Positions 38,792 to 47,757 of a DNA stretch of 64,000 nt are shown here, piece by piece. Every line of letters starts with the position of its first letter. The first letter of the stretch is position 1. A program made the position numbers and the translations under genes. Location of the stretch: the NCBI RefSeq assembly GCF_029338315.1, contig NZ_CP119794.1:1922001-1986000 (forward strand), read 5' to 3'. The notes beneath the pieces were generated by a model. It was not told where the DNA came from and made no database searches. It saw only the letters and a list, made by a program, of their open reading frames with translations. The DNA comes from Haloarcula regularis. Its GTDB lineage: Archaea; Halobacteriota; Halobacteria; Halobacteriales; Haloarculaceae.

Positions 38792-39565
38792 TCAGAAGGC
38801 GCTGTCGCCGAAGCCGCCGTCGACCGTGAGAACCTCCCCGGTCACGTACGAGGACGCGTCGCTCCCGAGGTAGATCGCCGCGCCGACCATCTCCTCCCGG
38901 TCGGCGACTCGCCCGAGAGGGGTTCGTTCGTCGATCTCGGCCCGCTTGTCGGTCCCCTCTGCGTACGTCTCGGCGTTCTGGGGCGTGATGACGAAGCCGG
39001 GTGCGATGGCGTTGACCCTGACCGCCGGTGCGAGTTCCTTCGCCGACGCGCGCGTGAACGCCTCGACGCCGCCCTTCGCGGCGGAGTAGGCCGGCAGGTT
39101 CGCCATCGCGAGTCTGGCGGCCAGCGAGGAGATGTTGACGACGGACCCGCCGTCGTCCATTCCCGGGACCATCGCCTGTGTGACCTTCCGGACGCCGTCG
39201 AGTGCCACGTCGGTGACGAACTCCCACGAGTCGTCGTCGATGCCGAGGACCGTCTCCCGGGAGATGGCGCCCTGCGAAGCGACGACCACGTCGATACCGC
39301 CGAGTTCCTCGACCGCCGTCTCGCGGACGCGGTCGAGCGAATCGCGGTCGGTCACGTCGCAGGTCACGCGGGCCGTGTCGGCGCCGCGTTCTTCGAGTGC
39401 CGCGGCCGTCGCCTCGACGCTCTCCTCGCTCCGGCTCGTCGCGACGACGTCGGCACCGTCCGCCGCGAACCCGAGTGCGATCGCCCGTCCGATGCCGCTC
39501 GTCCCGCCGACGACGACGGCGCGCTTCCCGTCGACAGTCACCGGCGTGTGCTCGTAGTCGACCAT
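38792..39565 (-). CDS. Short-chain dehydrogenase/reductase
   Basis: A complete 257-residue classical SDR. The coenzyme motif is G-G-T-S-G-I-G, V-A-S-Q-G-A replaces the usual N-N-A-G, and the catalytic residues are in I-S-S-L-A and Y-S-A-A-K. The tail is V-L-T-V-D-G-G-F. The start is the ATG complementary to 39563-39565. It resembles 2-keto-3-deoxy-gluconate or glucose/xylose dehydrogenases of haloarchaea. It is divergent from the SDR at 39794 with a 228-base intergenic region, which carries a palindromic operator-like site. Confidence 0.9.
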   Translation of the reverse strand: MVDYEHTPVTVDGKRAVVVGGTSGIGRAIALGFAADGADVVATSRSEESVEATAAALEERGADTARVTCDVTDRDSLDRVRETAVEELGGIDVVVASQGAISRETVLGIDDDSWEFVTDVALDGVRKVTQAMVPGMDDGGSVVNISSLAARLAMANLPAYSAAKGGVEAFTRASAKELAPAVRVNAIAPGFVITPQNAETYAEGTDKRAEIDERTPLGRVADREEMVGAAIYLGSDASSYVTGEVLTVDGGFGDSAF

Positions 39566-39754
39566 ACGTAGGGCCCGCCGCGTGCCCCCATTACGTTTGT
39601 GGGTGGGAGGTCGTCGTAGACGAGCTGGTCCTCGCCGGATCCGTGACGGACGAGCGCTCGGAACCGTCCGACGTGAGTCGTGACGGCAGCCACGACGGGA
39701 ACGGTCTCCGGGACGGAGCCGTGCTGGATCACTGCTGGCGGCGTGTCCAGGATA

Positions 39755-39774
39755 GCGTATAGAATTATATACGC
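39755..39774 (+). promoter_or_regulatory. Palindromic operator-like site over a TATA box
   Basis: GCGTATA (39755-39761) and TATACGC (39768-39774) form a perfect 7-base inverted repeat around gaatta. The tatata part is about 25-28 bases before the ATG at 39794, so the palindrome overlaps the probable TATA box. A dimeric repressor bound here would block initiation. Confidence 0.6.
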
Positions 39775-39793
39775 CCGACCGGAACCATCGGGC

Positions 39794-40618
39794 ATGCCAG
39801 AGGACCTCACGGGAGAGACGGCGATAGTCACCGGATCGAGCAGCGGCATCGGCGCGGCGATCGCAAAGCGGTACGCGGCGGCCGGCGCGAACGTCGTGAC
39901 GAACTCGCGGTCGTACGACCGTGCGAAGTCGACGGCCGACGAGATCGAGGCCGACGGCGGCACCGCCATCGCGGTCGAGGCGGACGTGACCGACCGCGAC
40001 GAGATGGGCGACCTCATCGCGGCGGCCGTCGATGAGTTCGGCTCGGTCGACGTGATGGTCAACAACGCCGGGACGACGGTCATCGACTCGGCCATGGAGA
40101 TGGACCCCGAGGACTGGCAGCAGGTCGTCGACATCAACCTCACCGGCGTGTTCTTCGGCGCGCAGGCCGCGGGCACCCAGATGATCGAGCAGGAGACGGG
40201 CGGCCAGATCATCAACGTCGGGAGCATCTTCGGCGAGGTTGGGGTCCAGGGGCGAGCCCCCTACAACGCGACGAAGGGGGGCGTGCACAACCTGACGCGG
40301 GCGCTGGCCGTCGAGCTGGCCGAACACGACATCGGCGTCAACGCCCTCGCGCCGGGGTTCATCAAGACCGCGATGGACGAACAGACCAGGGAGAGCGACG
40401 AGGCGGACGAAGATGCGCCCGACCGCTCCGACTGGCCGTACTACGGGTACGAGGACCAGCACATCCGCAACCGCGTGCCGCTGGACCGCTACGGGTCGGT
40501 CGAGGAGATGGCGAACTGCGCGCTGTTTCTCGCGGCGGGCGACCACTACATGACCGGCGAAGTGCTGACGGCAGACGGCGGCTGGCTGGCGTTCGGCTGG
40601 GGCAGCAAGGGAACCTGA
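39794..40618 (+). CDS. Short-chain dehydrogenase/reductase
   Basis: A 274-residue classical SDR. It has T-G-S-S-S-G-I-G at about residues 14-21, N-N-A-G-T, the catalytic S in N-V-G-S-I and Y-N-A-T-K. The tail G-G-W-L-A-F-G-W-G closely matches the SDR at 31727, so these are paralogues. A longer acidic insert (about 201-225) precedes the substrate loop. The promoter is leaderless with a palindrome over the TATA box. Its substrate is probably a sugar or keto-deoxy sugar acid. It is convergent with the leucine-type dehydrogenase gene six bases away. Confidence 0.9.
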   Translation: MPEDLTGETAIVTGSSSGIGAAIAKRYAAAGANVVTNSRSYDRAKSTADEIEADGGTAIAVEADVTDRDEMGDLIAAAVDEFGSVDVMVNNAGTTVIDSAMEMDPEDWQQVVDINLTGVFFGAQAAGTQMIEQETGGQIINVGSIFGEVGVQGRAPYNATKGGVHNLTRALAVELAEHDIGVNALAPGFIKTAMDEQTRESDEADEDAPDRSDWPYYGYEDQHIRNRVPLDRYGSVEEMANCALFLAAGDHYMTGEVLTADGGWLAFGWGSKGT

Positions 40619-40624
40619 GCGAGG

Positions 40625-41719
40625 TCACCACTGCGGTTTGCGGCGTTCCGTGACCTTCTTTCGGGCCGCATCGACGTTCTCGATTCGCTCGCGTGCGATC
40701 TCGTTGGCGATGGCGTAGGTTGGCCGTTCCTCGCGGTCGGCCCGCTCGCCGATGACGAGCATCCGGTCGTAGATCTCGTCGATCATCGCCCGTGACCTGG
40801 TGTGGTTGTACCCACCCTTCCGGAGCAGGTCGGTGTCGTCGATGGTGCGGCCGGAGTTGGCGAGGTAGTCCGGCGCGTAGAGGATGCCCTCCTCGTGGAG
40901 CAGGGTCCCGTGCTCGTCCTCGTCCTCGAGCTGGTTGTTCGCGGCGCCACAGACGACGTCACACTCCAGGCGCGGAATCGTGTCGTCGTTCAGGGCGCCC
41001 CCGAGCGCACAGGGGGCGAGCACGTCGCAGTCGACGTCGAATATCGCATCCGTCGAGACGGTGGTGGCGCCGAACTCGTCTTCGGCGCGGTCGGTCGCGG
41101 CCTCGTTCACGTCGGCGACCGTGAGCTGTGTCCCGCGCTCTGCGAGATACTGGACGAGGGCCATCCCCATCTCGCCGACGCCCTGGACGGCGACGTGGCA
41201 GTCCGAGAGGTCGCGGTCCTCGAATGCCAGGTCGCAACAGGCCTCCATCGCGCGAACGACGCCGAGGCCGCCGCCGTGGAACCCCTCGGGGTGGTCGAAC
41301 TGCTCGGGGAGGCCCACGACGTAGTCCGTCTCCATGTTGATCCACCGGAGCTCGCGGTCGTCCGTGCCCACGTCGGCCCCGGTGATCCACCGGCCGCCGA
41401 AGGAGTCGACAATGCGCCCGTAGCTCCGGTAGAGCTCCTCGGTGCAGTGGTCCGGGTCGTCGACCCAGATGACCGCCTTCGCCCCGCCGAGGTTGATCCC
41501 CGAGATGGCGTACTTGTAGGTCATCGACCGCGAGAGTCGCAGCACGTCGCGAACGGCCTCCTCCTCCGACGCGAAGGCGTAGCGACGCGAGCCCCCGGTG
41601 GCTGGACCGAGCGTGGTGTCGTGGATGCCGACGAACCCTTTCAGTCCGACCGCGTCGTCCCGGAACGCCTTGAACTCGTTGTGGCCGTACTCGGCCAGCT
41701 GGTCTTGTAAATTGACCAT
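40625..41719 (-). CDS. Leucine/phenylalanine/valine-type amino-acid dehydrogenase
   Basis: A 364-residue NAD-dependent enzyme of the Glu/Leu/Phe/Val dehydrogenase family that reversibly deaminates branched-chain or aromatic amino acids. The glycine-rich substrate site is T-L-G-P-A-T-G-G and the catalytic lysine is in M-T-Y-K-Y-A-I-S-G, followed by G-G-A-K-A. The Rossmann domain holds V-Q-G-V-G-E-M-G. The length fits leucine dehydrogenase rather than hexameric glutamate dehydrogenase. A TATA-like element (aaataagcc) lies upstream of the ATG at 41717-41719. Confidence 0.9.
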   Translation of the reverse strand: MVNLQDQLAEYGHNEFKAFRDDAVGLKGFVGIHDTTLGPATGGSRRYAFASEEEAVRDVLRLSRSMTYKYAISGINLGGAKAVIWVDDPDHCTEELYRSYGRIVDSFGGRWITGADVGTDDRELRWINMETDYVVGLPEQFDHPEGFHGGGLGVVRAMEACCDLAFEDRDLSDCHVAVQGVGEMGMALVQYLAERGTQLTVADVNEAATDRAEDEFGATTVSTDAIFDVDCDVLAPCALGGALNDDTIPRLECDVVCGAANNQLEDEDEHGTLLHEEGILYAPDYLANSGRTIDDTDLLRKGGYNHTRSRAMIDEIYDRMLVIGERADREERPTYAIANEIARERIENVDAARKKVTERRKPQW

Positions 41720-41784
41720 AGCAGGCTTGCGGTGGGTGTTGGCTTATTTCTTTGCACCCCGCCGGGTGACGGGAACCGGTCGGG

Positions 41785-42596
41785 TCAGCGGTTCCAGGGG
41801 GCGTACTCCCGGTCGATGATCCGTCGTTCGCGATCGATCGAGTCGATGCGAGCGAGGTCGGCCTCGTCCAGGTCGAGGTTCGCCGCGGCGAGGTTGTCAC
41901 GGAGGTGGTCGAGACTGGACGCCTTCGGAATGACCGCGACGTTGTCCTTCGATAAGAGCCACGCGAGACTCACCCGGGCCGGGGAGACACCGTGTCGGTC
42001 GGCGACCTCGCGAACCTCGGGCACGTCGAACACCGCGCCCTGTGCGAGCGGGCAGAACGCGACGAGCCAGTGGTCGTGTGCCTGGGCGTCCGCGAGGAGG
42101 TCCGCCTGCTGGAGCAGCGGATGCATCTCGACCTGGTTGGCGAACAGCGGCGGGTCGAGCACCTCGCGGGCGCGTTCCAGTGGTCTGGTTCGAAGTTACA
42201 CACGCCGGCGTGGCGGATGGTCCCGGCGTCGTAGAGCTCGTTGAACGCCCCCAGCGTCGTCTCCGGGTCGTAGAGGTCGGCCGGCCAGTGGACGTACAGC
42301 AGGTCGAGGTAGTCGGTCCCGAGCCGGTCGAGACTCCCCCGGACGCCCTCGATGACGTCCTCGCGTTCCGGCCCCGGCTTCACCTCGTGGACTGTCTTCG
42401 TGGCGAGAAAAATGTCCTCGCGCGGGACGTCGGCGCGTCGGATCCCCTCGCCGACGTACGTCTCGTTCCCGTACACTTCCGCGGTGTCGATGTGTCGGTA
42501 GCCGGCCTCGATTGCCTGGGACACGTTCTCCACCCACTGCTCCCGGTTCTCGTCTGAGTACGTGCCGAGCCCGATCCGCTGGAAATCTGGGGCCAT
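41785..42596 (-). CDS. Aldo/keto reductase (frameshifted)
   Basis: An NADPH-dependent aldehyde or ketone reductase of about 270 residues. The catalytic Asp and Tyr are in D-T-A-E-V-Y-G, the Lys in F-L-A-T-K-T and the His in Y-V-H-W-P. The second half, with I-P-K-A-S and the N-x-x-x-x-N-L tail, is in another frame. One missing base near 42178-42183 joins them into 271 codons. It is divergent from the EamA exporter gene. The substrate may be a sugar or keto-acid aldehyde. Confidence 0.88.
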
Positions 42597-42700
42597 ACTC
42601 CGGCTATTCCCGCCACCCTTATCAGCGTACTGACGGGACGGCGTGCACGCGTCGCCCCGGTTCCGTAATGTATATCGCCGCCCCGTCACTGGTCCCAGCA

Positions 42701-43609
42701 ATGAGTAAAGCGTCGACGACGGGGCTGTTTCTCCTGCTGGGACTCATCTGGGGTGGCTCGTTCGTCGCCATCGAGGTCGGACTGACGGACTTCCCGCCGC
42801 TGCTCTTCGCGGCCTTCCGGTTCTACGTCGCGGGCGCCGTCATGCTCGGCTACGCGTTCGTCTCGACCGACCACTGGCGGCCCCACGGCGACGACGAGTG
42901 GCTCGTCGTCGGCATCGCCGGCAGCCTGCTGATCGCCGGGACGCACGCGTTCCTGTACCTCGGCGTACCGTACATCTCCGGGGCCGTCGCGGCCATCATC
43001 ATCAGTTCCAGCCCGGTGCTGACCGCCGTCTTCGCCAGCGCCATCCTCGGGGATCGACTCACCGCCGTCGGCCTGGTCGGGTTCGCGTGTGGCCTCGTGG
43101 GCATCGGGCTGGTCAGCCAGCCCGACCCGTCGAACCTGCTCTCGGCGAACGTCGTCGGTGTCGGCCTGGTGTTCGTGGCTGCCACCTTCTGGGCACTCGG
43201 CGCCGTGCTCACCCGGCCGTTCCGGACCGCCATTCCGGTACAGAGTCTGCAGGCCTGGGCGATGCTGACCGGTGCACCGCTGTTGCACGTGACCGCGGTC
43301 GCACGTGGCGAATCGCTCGCTGCGGTCACCTGGACGCCGGTCGTCACGGGGTCGCTCGCGTATCTGGGGCTGATCGCCGGCGCGGTCGCGTTTCTCATCT
43401 ACTTCGAGCTGCTCGACCGCGTCGGCGCCGCCGAGATCAACCTCATCGGCTACCTCGAACCGGTGGCAGCGACGGGGCTCAGCTACCTGCTCCTCGACCG
43501 GGTGATCGGCCTGCCGGTCGTCGCGGGGTTCGTCGCCATCTTCGTCGGCTTCGTCCTGATAAAGCGCACTGCGATACGGGAGTCGGTCGTCTCGGCCACC
43601 AGTCTGTAG
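42701..43609 (+). CDS. EamA-family (DMT superfamily) transporter
   Basis: A 302-residue membrane protein with about ten helices in two EamA repeats (residues 5-140 and 150-290). It opens L-L-L-G-L-I-W-G-G-S-F-V-A-I-E, the typical first helix, and ends with a single basic tail. Family members export metabolites or amino acids, or import sugars. The ATG at 42701 is chosen; a TATA-like taatgtata is some 30 bases upstream. The cargo cannot be read from the sequence. Confidence 0.9.
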   Translation: MSKASTTGLFLLLGLIWGGSFVAIEVGLTDFPPLLFAAFRFYVAGAVMLGYAFVSTDHWRPHGDDEWLVVGIAGSLLIAGTHAFLYLGVPYISGAVAAIIISSSPVLTAVFASAILGDRLTAVGLVGFACGLVGIGLVSQPDPSNLLSANVVGVGLVFVAATFWALGAVLTRPFRTAIPVQSLQAWAMLTGAPLLHVTAVARGESLAAVTWTPVVTGSLAYLGLIAGAVAFLIYFELLDRVGAAEINLIGYLEPVAATGLSYLLLDRVIGLPVVAGFVAIFVGFVLIKRTAIRESVVSATSL

Positions 43610-43930
43610 CCCGGGCCGGCGTATGTCCGCGAGTGTGCGTGACGTCTCCCGACCGAATCGACGCGTGCGGTGCGACGAGCGGCGAACTCGCTCAGTCCGT
43701 TCGCGCCAGAGCGTCCCGTGCTGTCAAATCGACAGTGTAGGGTGTTGCGCCGTGGGACGGCACGCGTCCCGTCCTCGTCGCGGGACTGGAGACGGGAGTC
43801 CCGGGCGGGAGACCACACAGGGTGACCGTTCTCAGTCCCAGGGAATTGCGTTCCGCACGCGAGCTGGGGACAGTAAGTCCACATTATCCGTCGGCGAGTG
43901 ATAGAAACCGACCGGAAAGACACTCCCCCG
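43610..43930. other. Intergenic region between convergent genes
   Basis: About 320 bases between the stops of the EamA gene and an FAH hydrolase gene. I see no coding frame and no strong hairpin. Confidence 0.4.
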
Positions 43931-44748
43931 TCAGCGAACGACCGCCGCGTCCACCGACCCGAACCGGTCGACCTCGGCACGGACGCGGTCGCCGGGACGG
44001 ACGACGTGTGCGCCGGGCGTCCCGGTGCTGATGACGTCACCGGGTTCGAGCGTCATCACGCGCGAGTGGAAGGCGACCAGTTCGCGCGGCGGGACGTGCA
44101 TGTTCGCGACGACGTTCCGGGCGCGGGGCTCGTCGTTCACGACGGTCCGGACCTCGACGTCAGAGAGGTCCGTCCCCCGGTCCGGGACCGCGATGTGCGG
44201 GCCGAGGACGAGGAAGGTATCGAAGCTCTTCGCCCTGGTGAGGAAGCGAGGGTTCCGGCGGAGCACGTCCTCGGCGGTCACGTCGATGACCGGGAGGTAC
44301 CCGGCGATCACCTGGTCGGCCGACGCCGCCTCGACGTCCCGGCAGGTCCGGCCGATGACGACACCCACTCGGCCTCCGCGGTCACGCGGTCGGAGATGTC
44401 GGCCGGTGGCAGTCTGATCGGTCCGCCCGGGCCAGTCGCGGCTGTCGCCGGCTTGAAGAAACTCGCGGGCTCCGACGGGGCGTCCTCGTCGAGGTCGGCG
44501 GCGTGGTCGGCGTAGTTGAGGCCGATGCCGAACAGCTTCCCCGGGTCGGCGAGCGGCGCCCCGAAGGAAAGGTGTGCCGCCGGAACGCGCCGGGCGGGCG
44601 CCGTCTCCGGGTCGGGGAGCGTGTCCGGCGCCGTCGGGAGGACGTCCCGGATCGACTCGGCGTCGGGAACGGCCGCCTCGAGCGGGACGTACCCCCGGTC
44701 GTCGCCGAGCATGGGGGTACCGTCGGCGGTGCGTGCGAGGTAGCGCAT
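43931..44748 (-). CDS. Second FAH-family hydrolase (frameshifted)
   Basis: A FAH-fold enzyme of 272 residues after correction. It has L-F-G-I-G-L-N-Y-A-D-H, the metal site near E-A-E-L-G-V-V-I-G-R, D-V-T-A-E-D-V-L-R-R and P-G-D-V-I-S-T-G-T-P-G. The frame breaks at E-A-E: one missing C near 44366-44368, inside what would be an AGCT site, restores it. It is only distantly like the FAH protein at 33961, so the two may cleave different acylpyruvate or diketo acids. Its start overlaps the stop of the cupin gene (TGATG), so they form an operon. Confidence 0.85.
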
Positions 44749-45098
44749 CACTCCGCCTCCCGGTCGAGCCAGAAGTCAAAGGAGCGCCCCGGCGCGAAGG
44801 CGTCGATGCCCACCGCACGGGTCTCGCCCGTGTTCTCGACGCGGTGGGGCTCGTTCGCGTCGAGCCACACCGAGTCGTATGCGTCGAGCGTCACGGCGTC
44901 GTCGTCGGTGACCACCGTGAGCTCGCCGGCGAGGCAGAGACACACCTGCTCGTTCTCGTGGTCGTGCATCGGCGAGGAGTGCCCGGGTGGCTTCTCGAAC
45001 CACTCGAAGGAGAACGACTCGCTCCCGGCCATCGCCACGCGGCGCCACCCGGCATCCGGCTCGTAGGTCTCGGCGTCGTCGAACGGGACTGGTTCCAT
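44748..45098 (-). CDS. Small cupin protein
   Basis: A 116-residue single-domain cupin with the metal-binding histidines in S-S-P-M-H-D-H-E-N-E and the second cupin motif in A-N-E-P-H-R-V-E-N-T. Small cupins bind a metal and isomerise, open or sense sugars and keto acids. It overlaps the FAH gene that follows, so a shared pathway is likely. The start is the ATG complementary to 45096-45098. Confidence 0.88.
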   Translation of the reverse strand: MEPVPFDDAETYEPDAGWRRVAMAGSESFSFEWFEKPPGHSSPMHDHENEQVCLCLAGELTVVTDDDAVTLDAYDSVWLDANEPHRVENTGETRAVGIDAFAPGRSFDFWLDREAE

Positions 45099-45252
45099 AC
45101 CTTCTGACTCCGTGCGTGCTGTAATCAAGATTGGTGTTGGTGCCACTGCGAGTTGTGTGACCGTCGGCGTGTGCCGAGGCGTCCGTGGCGACCCACGCGC
45201 TCCCGGCCGAGGGACGCCGAACGCGCCGGGGGCTGTTCGAGCCCGTCGCTCG

Positions 45253-46257
45253 TTACTGGACCGCCGGCAGGACCTCGTCGCCGAGCCGCTCGATACACTC
45301 CCGGACCTCGTCGGCTTCGAGCCCCGGCACGTACGGACGCAACAGCACGTGCACGTCGTCACCCAGTTCCTCCTGGAAGCGACCGACCTCACGGGCGACC
45401 TCGGACGGCGTCCCCACGATCGCCTGCTCCTCCATGTGCTGTTTCCGTTCGGCCGAGAGCTCCTCGATGGGTTCGTTCGCGGAGTACTCGTCGTACTTGC
45501 GCTGCATGTAAAAGAGGGGCTCGCGGAACCGGTCCCAGGCCGCCTCGGCGGAGTCGTCGACGAAGCAGTACCGCTGGACGTACGTGGTGAACTCGCCGTC
45601 GAGTTTCTCGGCCTCGCGGAGCCGCCGCTGGTAGCGGACGCGCTTCGTGATCTCCCCGAACGGGAGGGTCTCGGGCGCCGTCCACCCGTCGCCGAGCATC
45701 GCCGCGCGCCGGACGGCCGCTTTCGCGGTCCCGCCGAGGGTGATTCGGGGCGGGTCGACGGGCTTGGGCGTCACGTTCGCGTCAGCAGTGGCCGGGTGAA
45801 AGCGGGGGTCGAACCCGAGCGGGCCGTCGCTCCAGGCATTCCGGGCGACGCGGATCGCCTCCTCGGTCTTGAGGGCGCGGTCGCGCTTGTCGACCCCGAA
45901 CTGCTCGAACTCCTCGTCCCGGTAGCCGTTGGTCAACCCGAGCGTCACCCGACCGTCCGAGAGGAGGCTCAGCGTCGCGGCGTCCTCGGCAACCCGCACG
46001 GAGTCGTGCAGCGGCGCGAGCAACATCGACGTCCCGAGCGAGATGTCCTCGGTCGCCCCAGCGAACGCACCGAGCGTCGGGAGGAGACTCGACATGTACC
46101 CCTCCGGCGTGAAGTGGTGGGCCGAGACCCACGCGCTCTCGAGACCGACCTCGTCCGCCGTCGTGACGAGGTCGAGCATGTCGTCGTACACCGCCGTCAG
46201 CGGGCGGTCGTCGTCCGGGTGCTGGAGCCCATTGAACAGGCAAACGCCGATATCCAT
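45253..46257 (-). CDS. LLM-class flavin-dependent oxidoreductase
   Basis: A 334-residue luciferase-like monooxygenase with a TIM barrel. Typical strings are W-V-S-A-H-H-F near residue 45, L-G-T-S-M-L-L-A-P-L-H, G-R-V-T-L-G-L-T-N-G-Y and V-G-T-P-S-E-V-A near the end. It uses FMN or F420 with an unknown substrate. The start is the ATG complementary to 46255-46257; further upstream is repeat element B. It lies just upstream of the cupin/FAH pair on the same strand. Confidence 0.88.
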   Translation of the reverse strand: MDIGVCLFNGLQHPDDDRPLTAVYDDMLDLVTTADEVGLESAWVSAHHFTPEGYMSSLLPTLGAFAGATEDISLGTSMLLAPLHDSVRVAEDAATLSLLSDGRVTLGLTNGYRDEEFEQFGVDKRDRALKTEEAIRVARNAWSDGPLGFDPRFHPATADANVTPKPVDPPRITLGGTAKAAVRRAAMLGDGWTAPETLPFGEITKRVRYQRRLREAEKLDGEFTTYVQRYCFVDDSAEAAWDRFREPLFYMQRKYDEYSANEPIEELSAERKQHMEEQAIVGTPSEVAREVGRFQEELGDDVHVLLRPYVPGLEADEVRECIERLGDEVLPAVQ

Positions 46258-46302
46258 AGCCGACACCACCGTAGCCATCGGCTTATACTTGGGGTATCGG
46301 TG

Positions 46303-46570
46303 GATGGCGGTGTTTAGTTAAGAGATTAAGCTCGTGAACAGCCAGAAAGGGGCGGCTGTCATCGGGCGCGAAGCGCCCGATTGCCCGCGAGACCTTCGGT
46401 CTCGCCCTGGCTGAACTCGGGGGTGGTTCGAAAGACGCGTCGCGTCTTTCGGCGACGTCGTCCGCCGTCGTTCAGCCAGCCGCCCCTTTCAGCCCCACCC
46501 GTAGCCGGATGGTCAGCCGGCCTGGGTGGGGCTTTCCGGCTCTCTGGAACGAGTGCTGCTAAAGTAAACA
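46303..46570 (-). mobile_element. Hairpin-rich terminal-inverted-repeat element, copy B (inverted)
   Basis: Same family as the element at 14301, in reverse orientation. Terminal repeats are TGTTTAGTTAAG (46311-46322) and CTAAAGTAAACA (46559-46570); the first is preceded by GATGGCGG, matching the CCGCC flank of copies A and C. Shared inner parts are gaacagccagaaagg on the left, the CAGCCCCACCC/GGGTGGGGCTTTC stem on the right, and the CGAAAGACGCG/CGCGTCTTTCG stem (46429-46451). The other stems (TCGGGCGC/GCGCCCGA and GCGAGACC/GGTCTCGC) differ from those in copy A. It sits between divergent genes. Confidence 0.75.
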
Positions 46571-46686
46571 CTAGCAGCTGGAGAGCGCCGCCGACCGGCG
46601 ACCTGGCGCATCTCGTCGCCCGGTCTCGTCACACGTTACCGAAAGGGGAACCGATATAATGCCGGCATCTGTTGGACGAGTTACGA

Positions 46687-47658
46687 ATGAGCGCAATCGA
46701 CGTCCTCGTGCTCCGTCAGGAGACCCACGGACTGCCAGTGAGCGACTACGCGGCGGACCTCAGGGAGCGACTGCCCGACGCGACTGTCGAGGTCGCTCGG
46801 ACGCCCAAAGAGGAACGGGACATGGTCCCGGAGGCGCGAGTCATCACGTCCGTCGAGTTCGACACCGAGTTGCTCGAGCGCGCGGGGAACCTCGAGCTGT
46901 TCGCCGGTGTCGCGGCCGGCTACGAGCATCTCCCGCTCGACGCGCTGGCGGCGAACGGGGTCGCCGTGACCAACGCCTCCGGCATCCACGCACCCAACAT
47001 CGCCGAACAGGTCATCGGCTACGTCCTCCAGCACACCCGCAACCTCGACGTCGGACGCCACCGCCAGGAACGGCGGGAGTGGCGCCACTTCCAGTCGGAC
47101 GAGCTGATGGGGAGCACGGTCACTATCGTCGGCCTGGGTGCCATCGGCGAGGCCATCGCCGAGCGCGTCCAGGCGTTCGGCGTGGACACCATCGGCGTCC
47201 GCTACACCCCCGAGAAGGGCGGGCCGACCGACGAGGTCGTCGGCTTCGACGACGACGAGTTCCACGCGGCGCTCGCCGAGACCGACCACCTCCTGATCGC
47301 CTCGCCGCTGACCGAGACGACCAGAGGGCTCGTCGACGAGGAGGCGTTCAAGACGCTGCCACCCCACGCGTACCTGGTCAACGTCGGCCGCGGCCCCATC
47401 GTCGACACCGACGCGCTCGTCTCGGCGATCCGTTCGAACTCCATCGCGGGGGCCGGCCTCGACGTCACCGACCCCGAACCGCTCCCGGCCGACCACCCGC
47501 TCTGGTCCTTCGAGAACGTCACCATCACCCCCCACAACGCCGGGCACAGCCCGAAACACTGGACTCGCCTCGCCGACATCGTCGCCGGCAACGTCGAACG
47601 ACTCGACGCCGGCGCGGCTGCCGAGGAACTCGAGAACCTGGTTCAGGCGCCGGAGTAA
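46687..47658 (+). CDS. D-isomer-specific 2-hydroxyacid dehydrogenase
   Basis: A 323-residue NAD(P)-dependent enzyme. The coenzyme motif is V-G-L-G-A-I-G-E-A-I (residues about 145-155). The catalytic Arg lies in N-V-G-R-G-P-I-V and the Glu in D-P-E-P-L-P. The His lies in T-P-H-N-A-G. The family includes phosphoglycerate, glyoxylate/hydroxypyruvate and lactate dehydrogenases; the substrate here is open. The ATG at 46687 is 34 bases after a TATA-like gatataatg. It starts block 3 and is followed 99 bases later by an aldehyde dehydrogenase gene. Confidence 0.9.
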   Translation: MSAIDVLVLRQETHGLPVSDYAADLRERLPDATVEVARTPKEERDMVPEARVITSVEFDTELLERAGNLELFAGVAAGYEHLPLDALAANGVAVTNASGIHAPNIAEQVIGYVLQHTRNLDVGRHRQERREWRHFQSDELMGSTVTIVGLGAIGEAIAERVQAFGVDTIGVRYTPEKGGPTDEVVGFDDDEFHAALAETDHLLIASPLTETTRGLVDEEAFKTLPPHAYLVNVGRGPIVDTDALVSAIRSNSIAGAGLDVTDPEPLPADHPLWSFENVTITPHNAGHSPKHWTRLADIVAGNVERLDAGAAAEELENLVQAPE

Positions 47659-47728
47659 CGCGTCCCGGTCGCGGAGGCCGGCGGTGTGCCGGTCCGTTCG
47701 GTCCAGTGGCGCTTGCCCAACAAGTACA

Positions 47729-47736
47729 TATTTATC
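47729..47736 (+). promoter_or_regulatory. TATA-like box for the aldehyde dehydrogenase gene
   Basis: tatttatc lies about 26 bases before the ATG at 47758, a leaderless spacing. Confidence 0.6.
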
Positions 47737-47757
47737 GCTCGAAGTCGGGTTTCCAGT

